Notes: generated by a model not told the origin, from the letters alone. A stretch of 64,000 nucleotides of DNA from Endothia cerciana (GCA_026119935.1 JALRMH010000034.1:248001-312000); one strand, 5' to 3'; positions 42,795 to 54,761 are shown, counted from the stretch's first letter. Made by a program: numbers and translations.

Positions 42795-44053
42795 GCTCTC
42801 CCACCGTCGTCCCACCCGCCAAGGTTGCACGGACATCTAGCCGAGCTCCAGCCCTACGGGCACCACGTCCACCCGCGAAGCTGCGCCAGAGCTGTGGTGT
42901 GGGTAACGCTACGCGCAAATACCTGCTGGCGTCTCTCTGAATGAGGTGTCTCTGCCGACTCTGCGCCAGCAGAGCAAAAGGACAGGCGGGACCGAATGAA
43001 CGGCTACGTTATCGTGGCTAGTTAACGCTGGCCTGAGACATTGGGATACCACCGCACCGGCACGAGCATCGTGCCCAGGCCGCAGGTCCCCGGACTGTCG
43101 CAGAGACTGTGCACACTGTATCTCCTGTACCGCAGTACTTGAGAAAAAGTCGAGGGACGGTCGCTGGTTCTCGGGCTACGAACGGGCGAGAAGCTCAAAA
43201 GCTCGTTCTCTGCCAGGCATGCCTGTCCCGCTGTACGGATACAAAGGTCGCAATTGTCCGGTGCACAACACTGTCCGCGATCTACATATTACGTTCAACG
43301 GCACGGACGGGGGGTCTGTATGGTTCAAAAATGCCAAATCCCGGCTGGTGCTACTCTGGCTCTCGCTGGACCTTTGCCTACTACTCCGACCCCAGTATGG
43401 TATGCTATCACAGTAGCATGCTACGCTGACGGGGTTCTTTTGTAGACCCCTGGCCCCTGCTCGTCTCTGGACGTGTGAGCCGCGGTGGGCCCTGAGGTAA
43501 TGATCGTCCGGACTGAGGTCGACTACGGTGCTGACATGAGCCTCCCTCTATGCTAGGCTTCGCCCTCAAGTGACCACAACCGGTCGAGTTGAAGTGACTA
43601 GTATCTCAAGCGGCTTATTGAGAGACAGGCGCTGCCAATCAGGAGATCGATACTGTACTATGGTAGGGCTGTGTCCGACCTCGTACCCGTCTCTGCTGGA
43701 CGTGGTTCTCGAGACATGCATACAGACAAGCATCGTGCGTGGGGCTAGAAGCCACGAGACGGCAAAGCCAGCCCGGCAGCGAGTCCGTTGACGAATCTTC
43801 ATTCGGCAGCATATACCAAATGCCGACATGGCCATGAGCGAGCGCCCCCTCCCCCCCCGGCGGAAAGCCAGCAGGGTCGAGCTGCGCGGTCTGCTACCGA
43901 CCGTTGTTGTCAGGGCGCATCGTCCTGGGTAGACCCCGAGATCTCGGTCCCGGCGTTAAAAGATGACGGCCAGCAATACCTTCGAGACCGACGTGCCGTC
44001 CGGTTCGCTTGTGAATACGGAATGTAGAATACTGTACCTTGATGTCAGGAGCG

Positions 44054-44120
44054 CCCCCCCCCCCCTTATTACCTGATTCTTTCAACGGAATGTGCCAGGT
44101 TCTGACGCCGCCCCCCCCCC
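44054..44120. repeat. Two poly-C tracts
   Basis: Runs of about 12 C (44054-44065) and 10 C (44111-44120) 45 bp apart, the second ending in GGCGCC. Confidence 0.8.
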
Positions 44121-44533
44121 GGCGCCAACAATAGGCGTAAAAGATGCGCGTGTCAAATTATGGCTGTATCAGTCTCCATAGCCCGCTAGCGATGATTATC
44201 ATCGATGATGTTAGCAGGGAGACTTGCGCTTTGGGTGCGTGTGTAACCACACCACTGTGGCCCTCTAATTTGGCAACCTGCAGCTGGGTTCGTTCTTAGA
44301 TGCATAGGCTCCGGCGCAGATGGACGCCCTCAATGCCGTTCTAGTACTAACAAGTCTGCCATGCCATTCGCCGGCTCTCGACTTTGGCCCCCAACTACGT
44401 TGGTCTGTCAAAGGCTCGTCTTGGAAAGTTCCTCGAGTTCCGTAACACAAGCCAGAGGACTGCCCGAGAAGGCCCTCGAACTAACCCCACTGATGAGCCT
44501 CGGCTGGAGCGAATCTGGCGTCAGCGAGTGCTT

Positions 44534-44534
<1 letters not shown>

Positions 44535-44571
<37 letters not shown>

Positions 44572-44577
44572 TGTCTC
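44535..44577. repeat. (CT)n microsatellite
   Basis: About 20 CT units followed by CACCCTGTCTCTGTCTGTC. Confidence 0.9.
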
Positions 44578-45531
44578 TGTCTGTCTCTTTTAGGACGTAT
44601 TATTATTTCTTTTCCCTCCTCCTCACTTTCGGAACCGAACGCCAGAGACCAGGCGCAGATAATTGTCCGAGTCGTGGCCGAGTGCGACGTGCTGACCTGC
44701 CAACTCCCGCCGCCACCGCATCTTGGCTTATTGTCTTGCTTTCCTGTCTTGGAATTACCATCCTAAGCACTAGCCCGATACTGCCTCTGGCCTTGTCTAG
44801 GATGGTTCAGATCTGTTCAAGTCTCAAGCAACGATCCGAGCCTTGTGGCATGCGAGCAAGATCACGCAGTCTCAGCGGCACGGTCGACAGAGTAATTTGT
44901 GGTACTGCTGCATGTGTGACCGATACAGTCTGCTGCCCTTGTGCCGTGACGTTATGTAATGCAGCTGGCGGATCTTGACACGAGTGCTGTTGTACAGATG
45001 ATTGTACTACGCTCTCCTTCAGCCTTACGACACTCCAGATGACCGCATGCAGCATGAGAGAGCCGTGATGCTACTCACATCCTAGCTACTGCTGACCACG
45101 ACTTGTGGAAGTGGAGTTATCGATATGGAGATGGGGTCAGATTTGTTTTGGTTTGGATAATTTTTCCCTAGCGTGTTTGTTCCCCTCTGCATACGTACTT
45201 CAGTAAGAGGCAGGTAGGTATCACAAAGGTGTGTCCGAGAGAGGCAGACCGCATAGCAGACCGACCGTAAACCTAGGTGTCAGCTCTTCAACGTAATTTC
45301 CCTTATCGAAATGACGACGAAGGTTACAGCTCATGTATTACTGAATGAGGCCTCAACAGACTCTGCTCACATGGCCCCAGCTGTGCTACTCGCGCACGCC
45401 GAGTGGCCCCAACGCCGTGACAGTCGTGTCCTCTCTGCCCAGAGAGACCATTGGTCCTGTCTCCATGATCACCCCTTCGCAGAGGGCAAAATATTTCCTG
45501 GAGCTGCCTAGTTCGGAATGATAAATAAAAA

Positions 45532-45560
45532 GAATAAGAATAAGAATAAGAATAAGAATA
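45532..45560. repeat. AATAAG hexanucleotide repeat
   Basis: About four to five tandem GAATAA units in a locally A-rich patch. Confidence 0.9.
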
Positions 45561-46940
45561 AAATAAAAATTGCCACCCTAACCCATGGCTCCGAAGGTTA
45601 AGAAGGAGGTGGTCGTATTCCTGGTGATTTTTCCTCAGCCTTGCTCAGCCTCGTGCGAGCGTTATCAACAACAATAGGACTGGGGCTGGCCAGGGTCTCA
45701 TAACGCGCCTTGCTGAGGTGCTAACTTGTATGTCCGCCTGGAACGAGGCCTTCGCTCCCCAGGCAGACAGGCTTTGTAAGCCGTTGCCAGTTGACCGCCC
45801 CGGTGCAATCCCGGTCGGTCGTTGACGTGTCGTGGGGGTTGCCGGGCCACTTGTCGCCGGTTTAGACATGCGATGCGCTGTGCCTCCGGCCCAGCCGACG
45901 CTCGTGGCAGACATCGCGAGGCTCGCGTCAGGCCGCCCTTCTGCGGCTTAGCAACAATCGATAGGCCCTGAGGGGCCCGCAAGCTCGTTAATCTACTGGG
46001 CAAAATGTTAGGCACACCGACTCGTCTCGGATGGTAGCCAGTGAACGTGGGCTGGAGGTGGCTGAATCTCGCTTCCCCTGGCATACGATCTCAGGCCCGA
46101 AACGTACTATGTATTTCGTTTTCGAGATAGCTAGAGCGATTTGCAAGTGGACTCCGTTGCTCTAGAATGAATGGGTGGGCAGTAGGACCATCTACTCCGT
46201 AAACTGCAAGTCGGGGCATACCCTCAGAGTTCACACACGCCCTTCGGTCCCGACTCCTCTGGTCTTCAGATATGTGCCGAGGTGGGCCGGAAGTCATCCA
46301 GTCGTCCTGATCACCGCCCCGCGTATGTCGCCGAAGGTAGATGTTCGTGACTGGCCTCAGACTCTGTGTGCTGCCCAGTGTCCACTTGTCGTCTCCGTGT
46401 ACGGCCTAGATGATGCCAGACATCGAGACCATCCCCACCTGAGTCCACCTCCTTGCCACGAGAGGCCCTCGCGACACCCTTGCCCCTGTGCCATGTACCG
46501 GTGATGGTCTGGAAAGGATGCCTCCACGCCGTACCCAGTCCCTCGACGGGCAAAACGAACCCTGGAAGCAACCCAGTGAGCCTCGAAAGATGCCCACGGT
46601 GTACATCCGTGAGGGTACAAACCAGACGAGCCACCGACATCTGGATTCGATGACATGCACACCCCCATGCCCTGCCTGGCCGTCCGTCAAGCGAAATCTC
46701 GTGCACGCCATGACCATGCACACATGATTCCCCCCTGCAGCTACCAGTCGCCGTTGCAATTTGCGGTACATGAGAGAGCCCAAAGTGCATGGCAGGATTG
46801 GTTCCGAGACACCAGCAGCTATGCACTGCATGCTATCGCCAGCCCTCCGAGACGTCGTGGTAGACTTGCGTGCCTGCATAGAGAGAGAGGCTGGACAGGT
46901 ACAAAAAGACCTCGACCCAAAATTGCACCTGCAGCGAGCT

Positions 46941-46965
46941 CGCGTCCGCGTCCGCGTCCGCGTCC
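46941..46965. repeat. CGCGTC hexanucleotide repeat
   Basis: Four tandem copies of CGCGTC. Confidence 0.85.
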
Positions 46966-48064
46966 ATGATCCCCTACAACCTTAGATCCTTCGCGCGAGC
47001 ACGAGTGTCCAGATGCGTGTAAGCCTGGCCGCAGTCCGGCGGCGACATGTGGGAATCCTCAAACAACAGGAGCGAGATGCCTGCTCAACTGCCCACGACA
47101 CCACGTTTTCTCTCAAATCCTTCGCGCGATGTTCGCCTTGATCGTTCATCTCGTCGCCGAACTGAACAGCATCTGATCCATGATCGCCACACCCGTTCGC
47201 GCCGGGCGTGCTAAGAATAGCTGCCGAATCCTTCGAGTAGTCAACCCTCGACACGACGGGTCCTCCCATCATGGCATCATGTGCTTCCGTCTGAAAACAT
47301 CCCCCACGGACAATCACTTTCCAAGTTCCATCTGCTCGAGCCATATCACGTTCCCATCACTGCTGTCAATTACAATTTCTTTGTGGTGGAGAGCATCTGG
47401 CACTACCAACCGCCAACCTGACGACCCACTATGAGGGATGCTAGCATGCAAATGTATGGAACGGACGTGGGCTGTCGGTTGGCTTGACAGTCCGGATCGT
47501 TGGCCGCCTCAACGGCCAAATCGAAGTTGTCAAGAGTCGCCACTCGGCGCTAATCCGTTCGCAGGTCTCGCCTTCAGGTTGATTGACCGCGCCTTGTCAG
47601 GAGAGTTCAGACGAGGCAGACAGGATCTGCTGCCGCACGATAGCTCTAGGCAACCGGATAAAAGCGCCTACGCGCGCTTGAGTGTGTGGAGTGGTTGGGG
47701 GGTAATGCAGGGGGACGGTGACCCTGAACGAGGCTATGCACGGCTTGCTGCATACGGCAGCCACCACGATATCAGAATAGGCATCGCAAGAAATACAAGA
47801 CTTTGTGGCGACGGAGATAGGTCTCAAATTGTCGATTGGGTGATTCTTGACCACCGACTTGCACAAATTGCGACCTCACAAGCTTGAGACCGGGGCAGGG
47901 GCACCACTCCTCGCGGAATTATTGGCGAGCATCACCGCCCACTGGGTGGCACACTGTCGAATCAAGGCCTCAGCACTTGCAAGGCTCCAACAATGATCCC
48001 ATTCGTAATGGGGGAAGAGACAGACACGGGAATACGGGCTTCGGTTCCGCTTCGGCAGTCTCAC

Positions 48065-48068
<4 letters not shown>

Positions 48069-48098
<30 letters not shown>
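48069..48098. repeat. (AT)n microsatellite
   Basis: About 15 AT units; the only long pure AT repeat in the window. Confidence 0.9.
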
Positions 48099-48101
<3 letters not shown>

Positions 48102-49730
48102 AGAGCTGGTACAACCAAACCCAGCTTGCTATTTTAGAAGGCATCAGAGACCCCGAAACCGCCGTTGCGTTGCCGAGGTTCCGTGAAGACATGTGAGGGA
48201 GAAACATGGACAGGATGCGTCTCCTTGCGTTGCCTGCCGAGCTCGGACTTCGCCTCAGTGGGCGTGTGGCAGTGATGCGTTGAATGAGCTCGGTATTGTT
48301 GATGGTAGGCGACTGTTGGCTGAACGGGCAGGCTGGATTGACTAGATCGGACTCTCTTTTGGCGCTGTCTAGCACCCAGAACTCATCTGCGCGCAGATGC
48401 TATTGCACATCGCGGTCCCAGTATGCCCGAATTTCCGTGGTCAGTCGTACGTGGGTCTCGTTGGTTCGCCTAGCATTCGTCCACGGCTTACAAGACCGAG
48501 GGAGTCGATAGCTAAGAAGCATGCGTAGGCTCAGGATCGAGAACCGACACATTGAAGTTCAAGCCTCATCGGTAGGCGTGTTTCGTAAGTTGTGCCGCCA
48601 CGATGACCAGACAACTGCCGTCGCAGACATTTGCAGTTAGTGACCTTCAGGCTAGGACGGAGAGCATCCCTAGCAACGTTCGAATTCTCCATTGAACCTT
48701 GTATAACTTCTGTGCACCCACAGCGGCTTCAATAGCCCCGGGATCCAGCTTGACGAGGAAGCTCGACCAACGGTTGATGTTCCCGAGTGTCTGATTCGGA
48801 ATGAGCATGCACAACACTGGATATGTGATGCCGTGAGCCTGGTGTCTGGCAGGCAAGACGTACAGCCTTGTCTGAGGTTTATGTCGTCTCCTTTTTCCTC
48901 CCTTCGCCCGGGTCAGGTAGATAGATAGACCTGACATATCGTCACTCTCGTGCCCGGCCCATATGATGCTCCCTCTCCGGCGATAGCGAGCCCGCTCAGG
49001 CGTCGGGGCAGATACTTCCGAGGATCCCTCCCAATCATGGAATGAGAGATGCCGTCACCGGTGCCGGAAACTGTACGGGTGCAATCTATCGCGCCCATAA
49101 AGCTCGCCCACCACTCACACAGAACACGGGGCACACGCCATCGTGAAAAGTGCCAGCCTCTGAAGGTCTCACGTACGTCCGATCACCTAGACCATTCTGC
49201 CGCTGGCAGTTCTCAGCAAGAGCATCAAGAAGCAGCAGAAAGCCCCTGCCTAGAATATGAGCTTGTGTATAGCAGTGTAGCGTCTAGTTCATGGCCTCAA
49301 GGCTCACCAGGGACTTGACTGAGGGGGTGATATCTTTGACGAGAGGGATCTTGGCTCTGATCCAGCAGAGGACGGTCTGCACCCGCGCTCCATCTTTTGG
49401 ACGGGAGTTTCGAGACATATCACTGTCAGATTGAATGACTTTTCAGACTGAGAAAAGGTAAGTAGGTAGCTGGAGAGGGGGAACCGTCGCAGGAGTGTGA
49501 GCAGTGAGACCACCATGGCCGTGTGTTCTCGGCGACTAGAATGCTGCGTCAGGAGATAGAGGTTCGCTCAGGGCGAGCGCGTCTGTCAGACCAGAGCACC
49601 TCCTGCGGGATGGAGTGTTCACACGCTCGTCATGATTGAGGTGTGAGTATACACAGGTGTGGACGGGATGTGAGAAGGGCGTCAGAGCGGGAGTCGAAAT
49701 AAGCTTATCTTATCTGCCCTCCGCCTTGAT

Positions 49731-49763
49731 CCCCCCCCCCTTTTTTTTTTCGGGGGGGGGGGG
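49731..49763. repeat. C-run/T-run/G-run hairpin-like tract
   Basis: About 10 C, 10 T, one C and 12 G in order, able to pair C with G around a T loop. It lies about 210 bp upstream of the GCV1 start. Confidence 0.85.
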
Positions 49764-49975
49764 AGGCGCGTGGCAGACTGAGGTCCACCGTTATCGGTCA
49801 AAGTCGCCGAGTATACCAACTCTCGTACGCAATACCCGTGACTAACAGAGGCCGTCCGGCATGGGACTGGACTGCTGTGGTAGAAAAAGACCGAATCGTC
49901 ACGGTGGTGTTGTCCCCGTCTCCGAGTCTGTTCCCTCATACCTGAGGAGAGCAGGTATACCCTCTATTGCTCAAG

Positions 49976-51379
49976 ATGAGGCTCATACGGTCTGCTTCAC
50001 GCCTGCAGTCCGGCCTGCGGGCCACCTCCGGCCCCCGTGGCTTGAGGAGCGGCATCTCAGCATCTCGAACACCTTCCCCACGCGCGTCCTCGGCGCTGGC
50101 GAGCCCTTCCGCGAGGGCACAAGTCTCGCCTTGGGCGGCCCTCCCTCCCGCCGGCGCAAGGAGCTACTCCTCGTCCTCCGGCGGTGAGCCCCTTCAGAAG
50201 ACCGCCCTCTACGACCTCCACCTCTCCCACGGCGGAAAGATGGTTCCCTTCGGCGGGTTTCACATGCCGGTGCAGTACACCTCCCTCTCCGTCTCGGCCT
50301 CGCACGCCTTCACCCGGACCCACGCGTCCCTCTTCGACGTCAGCCACATGGTCCAGCGCATCTTCTCCGGGCCGGGCGCCGCTGCCTTCCTGCAGCGCGT
50401 GACCCCTGCCAACCTGGCCGCCCTGCCCGCCAACAGCAGCACGCTGTCGGCCCTCCTGCACCCGCGCACCGGCGGCATAGTGGACGACACCGTCGTCACC
50501 AAGCTGGCCGACGACGAGTTCTACGTCGTCACCAACGCCGCCTGCCGCGCCAAGGACGACGCCTACCTCGCCGAGCAGCTGGCCGCGTGGGACGGCGCCG
50601 CCCTGCGCCACGAGAAGCAGGACCACAAGGGCCTCGTCGCCCTCCAGGGCCCGCTGAGCGCCGACATCCTGACCTCCGTGCTCGCGGAGCCCGACGCCTT
50701 CGACATCAAGAGGCTGTTCTTCGGCACCTGTGCTACCGCCAAGATCAGGCTCGCGGGCGGGTCCGTCTCCGCGCCGGTGCTGGTCAGCCGCGGCGGCTAC
50801 ACCGGCGAGGACGGTTTTGAGATCTCGATCCCGAGCGCGGACGAGACGGTCGCGGTCACCGAGGCGCTGTTGGCCTCTGCGGGCCCGGAGAGGCTGCAGC
50901 TTGCGGGTCTCGGCGCGAGGGACAGCCTGCGCCTGGAGGCGGGGATGTGTCTGTATGGGCACGACCTCGATGACACCACGACACCCGTTGAGGGCGGGCT
51001 GAGCTGGATCATCCCCAAGGACAGGAGGGGCGCGGATGCGGGGTTCCATGGAGCGGAAGTCATTGCTAAGCAGCTCGTGCCGAAGACCAGAGGTGGCTCC
51101 GGGGTGGACAGGAGGAGGGTTGGATTCGTGGTGGAGGGCGCGCCGGCGAGGGAGGGCGCGGAGATTGTCAGCAAGGAGGGGGAGAAAATCGGGAAGGTTA
51201 CGAGTGGATGTCCCAGTCCGACGCTGGGGAAGAATATCGCCATGGGACATATCAAGGATGGTTTTCACAAGTCAGGGACGGAGGTGGATGTTGTTGTGAG
51301 GGGAAGGAACCGCAAGGCTGTTGTATCTAAGATGCCTTTCGTTCCGACCAAGTATTGGAAGGGGACGGCTCCTGCATGA
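49976..51379 (+). CDS. GCV1: Glycine cleavage system T protein, mitochondrial aminomethyltransferase
   Basis: A 467-residue intronless T protein. It takes the aminomethyl group from lipoyl H protein, releases ammonia and transfers the methylene to tetrahydrofolate in the mitochondrial matrix. Residues 1-65 are a long Arg/Ser/Ala-rich presequence with no early acidic residues (MRLIRSASRLQSGLRATSGP), ending near GARSYSSSSGG. The GcvT fold follows: TALYDLHLSHGGKMVPFGGF, SLFDVSHMVQ, GGIVDDTVV, SRGGYTGEDGFEI, LGARDSLRLEAGMCLYGHD and TTPVEGGLSWI. The C-terminal barrel has VTSGCPSPTLGKNIAMG. The frame opens three codons earlier with TTG, so the ATG at 49976 is chosen. Codon use is strongly G/C-ending. 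It converges on VMA13. Confidence 0.96.
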   Translation: MRLIRSASRLQSGLRATSGPRGLRSGISASRTPSPRASSALASPSARAQVSPWAALPPAGARSYSSSSGGEPLQKTALYDLHLSHGGKMVPFGGFHMPVQYTSLSVSASHAFTRTHASLFDVSHMVQRIFSGPGAAAFLQRVTPANLAALPANSSTLSALLHPRTGGIVDDTVVTKLADDEFYVVTNAACRAKDDAYLAEQLAAWDGAALRHEKQDHKGLVALQGPLSADILTSVLAEPDAFDIKRLFFGTCATAKIRLAGGSVSAPVLVSRGGYTGEDGFEISIPSADETVAVTEALLASAGPERLQLAGLGARDSLRLEAGMCLYGHDLDDTTTPVEGGLSWIIPKDRRGADAGFHGAEVIAKQLVPKTRGGSGVDRRRVGFVVEGAPAREGAEIVSKEGEKIGKVTSGCPSPTLGKNIAMGHIKDGFHKSGTEVDVVVRGRNRKAVVSKMPFVPTKYWKGTAPA

Positions 51380-51856
51380 TCGAGGAGGACCCTTGGAGAG
51401 GAAGGGCTCAGGTCGCGAGATGGGGCAAAGAAGGGCGTTCGACATCTCGACAGAGACTTTCGGGAACGGGGATTCAAGATAGCCATGGTAAAGGGTTATG
51501 GCGCTAGTTCTCAACAAAAGGCTCATGGGAACAGGAAGGCGATACAAGACTTCACGGAGACTTACAGCAAGGTGACATCTTCCTACCGCCACCATAGAGC
51601 ATCATTGTTCGCCTCCCACATGGCGTTGCGACCTGTGTAAAGGCTTCCGAGAGATCACCCAAGTTGCAGACTCTACTTTACAGACTTCACACCTATAGGC
51701 CTGAAGGACATAACACACAACGATTACATGTGTCCCAACGGTTGGTATGCGAATCGAATACTCAAAGGCCGAATAATGCCACAAATATATGCAATGCTTG
51801 TACATCCGGACTGCTCATCGAACTACCCCCTCGCGCCCGCTCCACGTCCGACCGGT
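51380..51856. other. Convergent intergenic region, GCV1 and VMA13
   Basis: About 480 bp containing both 3' UTRs; no further feature is seen. Confidence 0.5.
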
Positions 51857-53430
51857 TCACTTGTCATTATTCTCAAAACTGTACTTCAACCACCCGCCCA
51901 GCGCCCTCAGACTCTCCCACCTCACATTCTCATCCGCCTCGGCCATCAGCTGCATCACCCTCGTCTTGAGACCCAGCTTCTCCAGCGTGCCCCTCTTCTC
52001 CGGCACCTCCTTGACCAGGGCGCCAACGTCGTTGCATGCGATGGCCAGCACGGCCTTGTCGTTGTCCCATGGCCTCGACATGATCTCGGCCAGCTTTTTA
52101 AGCACCTCGCCGTTCTCATAGTCGATGATCTTCCGGGCGTTCTCGGCCCAGAATACTGTGCTCCTGTGGGGTGGTGACCATCGCAGGTGGCCTGACTGCA
52201 CCTCGGCTACGTACTCGTCAAAGGTCGTCTTGGTTTTTGTGTACTCCTCGAGCATGTCCTTGAGGGCGGCCAGTTCCTCCTGGAGGTCGGGATCGGTGAG
52301 CTGGCGGGTGCTAAGGTTCTGAAGGAGGGCGGGTAGGCGGACGAGCACGGCTTGGGGCAGGAGGGTCTTCTGGTTCGTGCGCAGGAGGTTGTAAAGGGTT
52401 GATACCAGGAGTCGGGTGGTCTTTTCCTTTGGGGACAGGCGGAGGAGTTGGGTGTAGAGGAGGATGATGTCGTACTCGCTAAAAATCATGTCAGCGGCCA
52501 CATGAGCTACAGGCAGACAAAACGATCCGATTTCACTCACTCATTGAGTTCATCGCCCACCTCCTCGGCCTCGAAGCTCAACTGCCACATGACAAGCAGG
52601 ACATGATACAACAGCTGCAAGCCCACACCGCCACCCAGGGAGCCATCAAGACCCTTGGCCACGCCCGTGGTCCCGCTCCACAGGCTCGCGTTGGAGTCCC
52701 CGTTCCCGACGCCACACGCCGTCTTCAGAATGTGTATCAACGGTGCGACAGCCTCACTGCGCTGTGCCCAGAACTGTTGCCGGGAGACGCTGCCGTAGAG
52801 CAGGGACGAGTACTCGAGCACGCCGATGTCCTGCAGGCCGGCATCGGAGTTCTTGGTCAGGGAGGACAGGTAGCTGTAGAGGTGGGGGAGGGCCTTCTTG
52901 ACAGTTGCTTCGGACTCGTCCCGGGAACTTGCCATGAGGCTGGTCAGGACGGTGGAGGTGAGGAGGGGTATCGGGTCCTCGGGGCTGGAGGAGTGTGCCA
53001 GGAGGGGGAGAAAGTGCTTGTATGGGTCTCCGTTCTTGAAAAGGGCTTTCGGGAGGGATGGTACGCCTGTTTCACGCAGACGCTTTGATCAGCTCCAATC
53101 CACTACCTGCCACAAGGGTTGGAACAGGAGCTTACTATCGAGCAGGTCCTTCAGCAGGACCAGGATGTACTGGACGACCTCCGTCCTCTTGCTGGCCAGC
53201 TCCAGGGCACTGGGCTTCCCCTCCTCGCTGACGAAGAGTATCCGGTAACCGTCGAGATCACCCTCGACAATCTCCTTGCGCGCATCCTTCTTGGCCCTCT
53301 CGACAGCCTTGATCTTGGCCAACTGATCCTCGGTCAGGGCGCCCGCGCGTACTTGACCATCCCAGGGGATCGGCCGCTGCCGGATGTTGTTCTGCAGCGA
53401 TGCGAGATAGGTTGGCGGATCCAGAGACAT
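51857..53430 (-). CDS. VMA13: V-type proton ATPase subunit H, exons 53136..53430, 52541..53066, 51857..52478
   Basis: A 480-residue subunit H of the vacuolar ATPase V1 sector, required for ATP-driven proton pumping and for silencing free V1. Length matches yeast Vma13 (478). The N-terminal part is an ARM/HEAT-like helical array (MSLDPPTYLASLQNNIRQRP, HLYSYLSSLTKNSDAG). The C-terminal domain has the highly conserved HLRWSPPHRSTVFWAENA, DNDKAVLAIACNDVGALVKE and MQLMAEADENVRWESLRAL. Intron 1 (53067-53135, GTAAGC..CAG) and intron 2 (52479-52540, GTGAGT..TAG) each split a codon and keep phase. Confidence 0.95.
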
Positions 53431-54761
53431 AGCTGTTTCTTAGCTCTGATGTCTGTTGTCTGGCTATCTCATCTGACGAGGCGGGTTGAGGGCGATCTCT
53501 GGACCAGTAGGAAGCTGTTTCCTGGGGCACGGTACAGGTCTGGTCGGCAGTATGTTCGGCCCGTCACTGGGAATGGGAAGCTTGAGGTCAGTCTGGGGAT
53601 AAGCCGCCGGAGGCGCGATTACGAAATGGTCCCAAGAATAGTGGCAGCCGCTGGAGCTCCCCTGGGCCGCTAACAATTTTGGCCTGCGACAAACACGCAT
53701 GCACCACTTTTGTCCTGACTGCCTCCCGCGCCTCCCTACGTAAGGGGTTCTCACCTCTCTGTCTGTCCTGCCTCGTCGTTGCCAGATGGAGACACTGTGT
53801 AGTTCAGACATTTATTCGTACTACAATTGAATGCTGCTGCACATGACTTGAACACTACCAAAGTCACGCGTCCTTACAGTCTCTCACCGCGATTGTTCCG
53901 GCCTGCTGCGCCGGACCTCACTCCCCATGTGTTGCGCGAGATATGACCCGGTGTATGCGTGACTTGGAGCCCTTCCCCTTGAGCTCTCTATCCATTATTA
54001 TTTTATTCTTTCGATCCCACGGCTATCTAACGTGGCTCGGGGCCAGAAACTCGTCTCTAGACGCCGGGACGTGCCGCCGCTCATTTGTGACGGACCAGAC
54101 AGTATGATCCCATATCCCCCCCTCCCTCAAGCCAGATCGTCAATGATCATCGTCATCATTATCTTGCGTCTAGCCGGCCATACCTTGGCTGTCTGCTCGT
54201 GATGTCTTCATCTTTCCTTCGATCTCGTGTCATATCCTCATCTGGTGTCCTTCGTCTTTCAGCCTCGTCGTGATTCTTCGACCTGCCGCCTCCGAGGAGG
54301 CCTCTCGCAAGCAAGTCCTCGACTGTTGTGCATCTCCCAAATGCAATCCCTTCTTGAAACGCCAGAATCACCTCCAGGTGCCACCGGGGTCGACCCGGAA
54401 GAGCGTGTGGATAAGATTGCAGATACTGGGGTGGGGACGCGCAACTGAGTTTGGTACCTGATATACCAGCACACGACCCACCGAAGTGGCTGCGAGACAG
54501 CACATGTCCAATGCAGAAGCCCGAGGCGCCCTAGCCACGCAAGGCTGGTATCACTCCTGCTGGTTGCTGGCGTTTCTTGTAGGTGCAAGGTGAAAGCTCT
54601 TGATCTTCTTCCCTCTCAGTCGAAGAGGTTCGGGTCGCCCTCGGGAGGAGGGGACGGACGGAAGTTCTTGGAGGAGCTTTGGTGGCTGTTGGGAAGGTGG
54701 AAAGAGATACAGGTTGTGTTGTTGAGGAAAGGGGACAGCCCTAGAAGGCCAGCCGCTATGC
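53431..54761. other. Intergenic region upstream of VMA13
   Basis: About 1.3 kb between two minus-strand genes. It holds the VMA13 promoter and the 3' UTR of the membrane-protein gene. Open frames here look random. Confidence 0.5.

Larger units (their letters stand above)
31057..49975. other. Gene-poor region 2 (18.9 kb), upstream of the C2H2 gene
   Basis: No convincing gene. All open frames are short, compositionally random and often overlap on several strands. The stretch holds GT repeats (31150-31214, 32482-32528), CT repeats (36561-36662, 44535-44577), AT repeat (48069-48098), an AATAAG repeat (45532-45560), about twelve G- or C-runs of 9 or more, and at least nine copies of TACTATGTA in either orientation between 31.4 and 46.1 kb. 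A weak F-box-like peptide lies near 48206. It may be regulatory for the zinc-finger gene, a relic of decayed genes, or a non-coding RNA locus; sequence alone does not decide. Confidence 0.6.

Noticed and set aside
31057..49975. RIP-mutated transposon island
   Set aside because: The region is not visibly AT-rich and no transposase, reverse transcriptase or long terminal repeat fragments were recognised; a computed RIP index would settle this.
50057..51268. 403-codon open frame antisense to GCV1
   Set aside because: Shadow of a G/C-ending coding sequence; no conserved features, while the plus-strand frame is a complete T protein.
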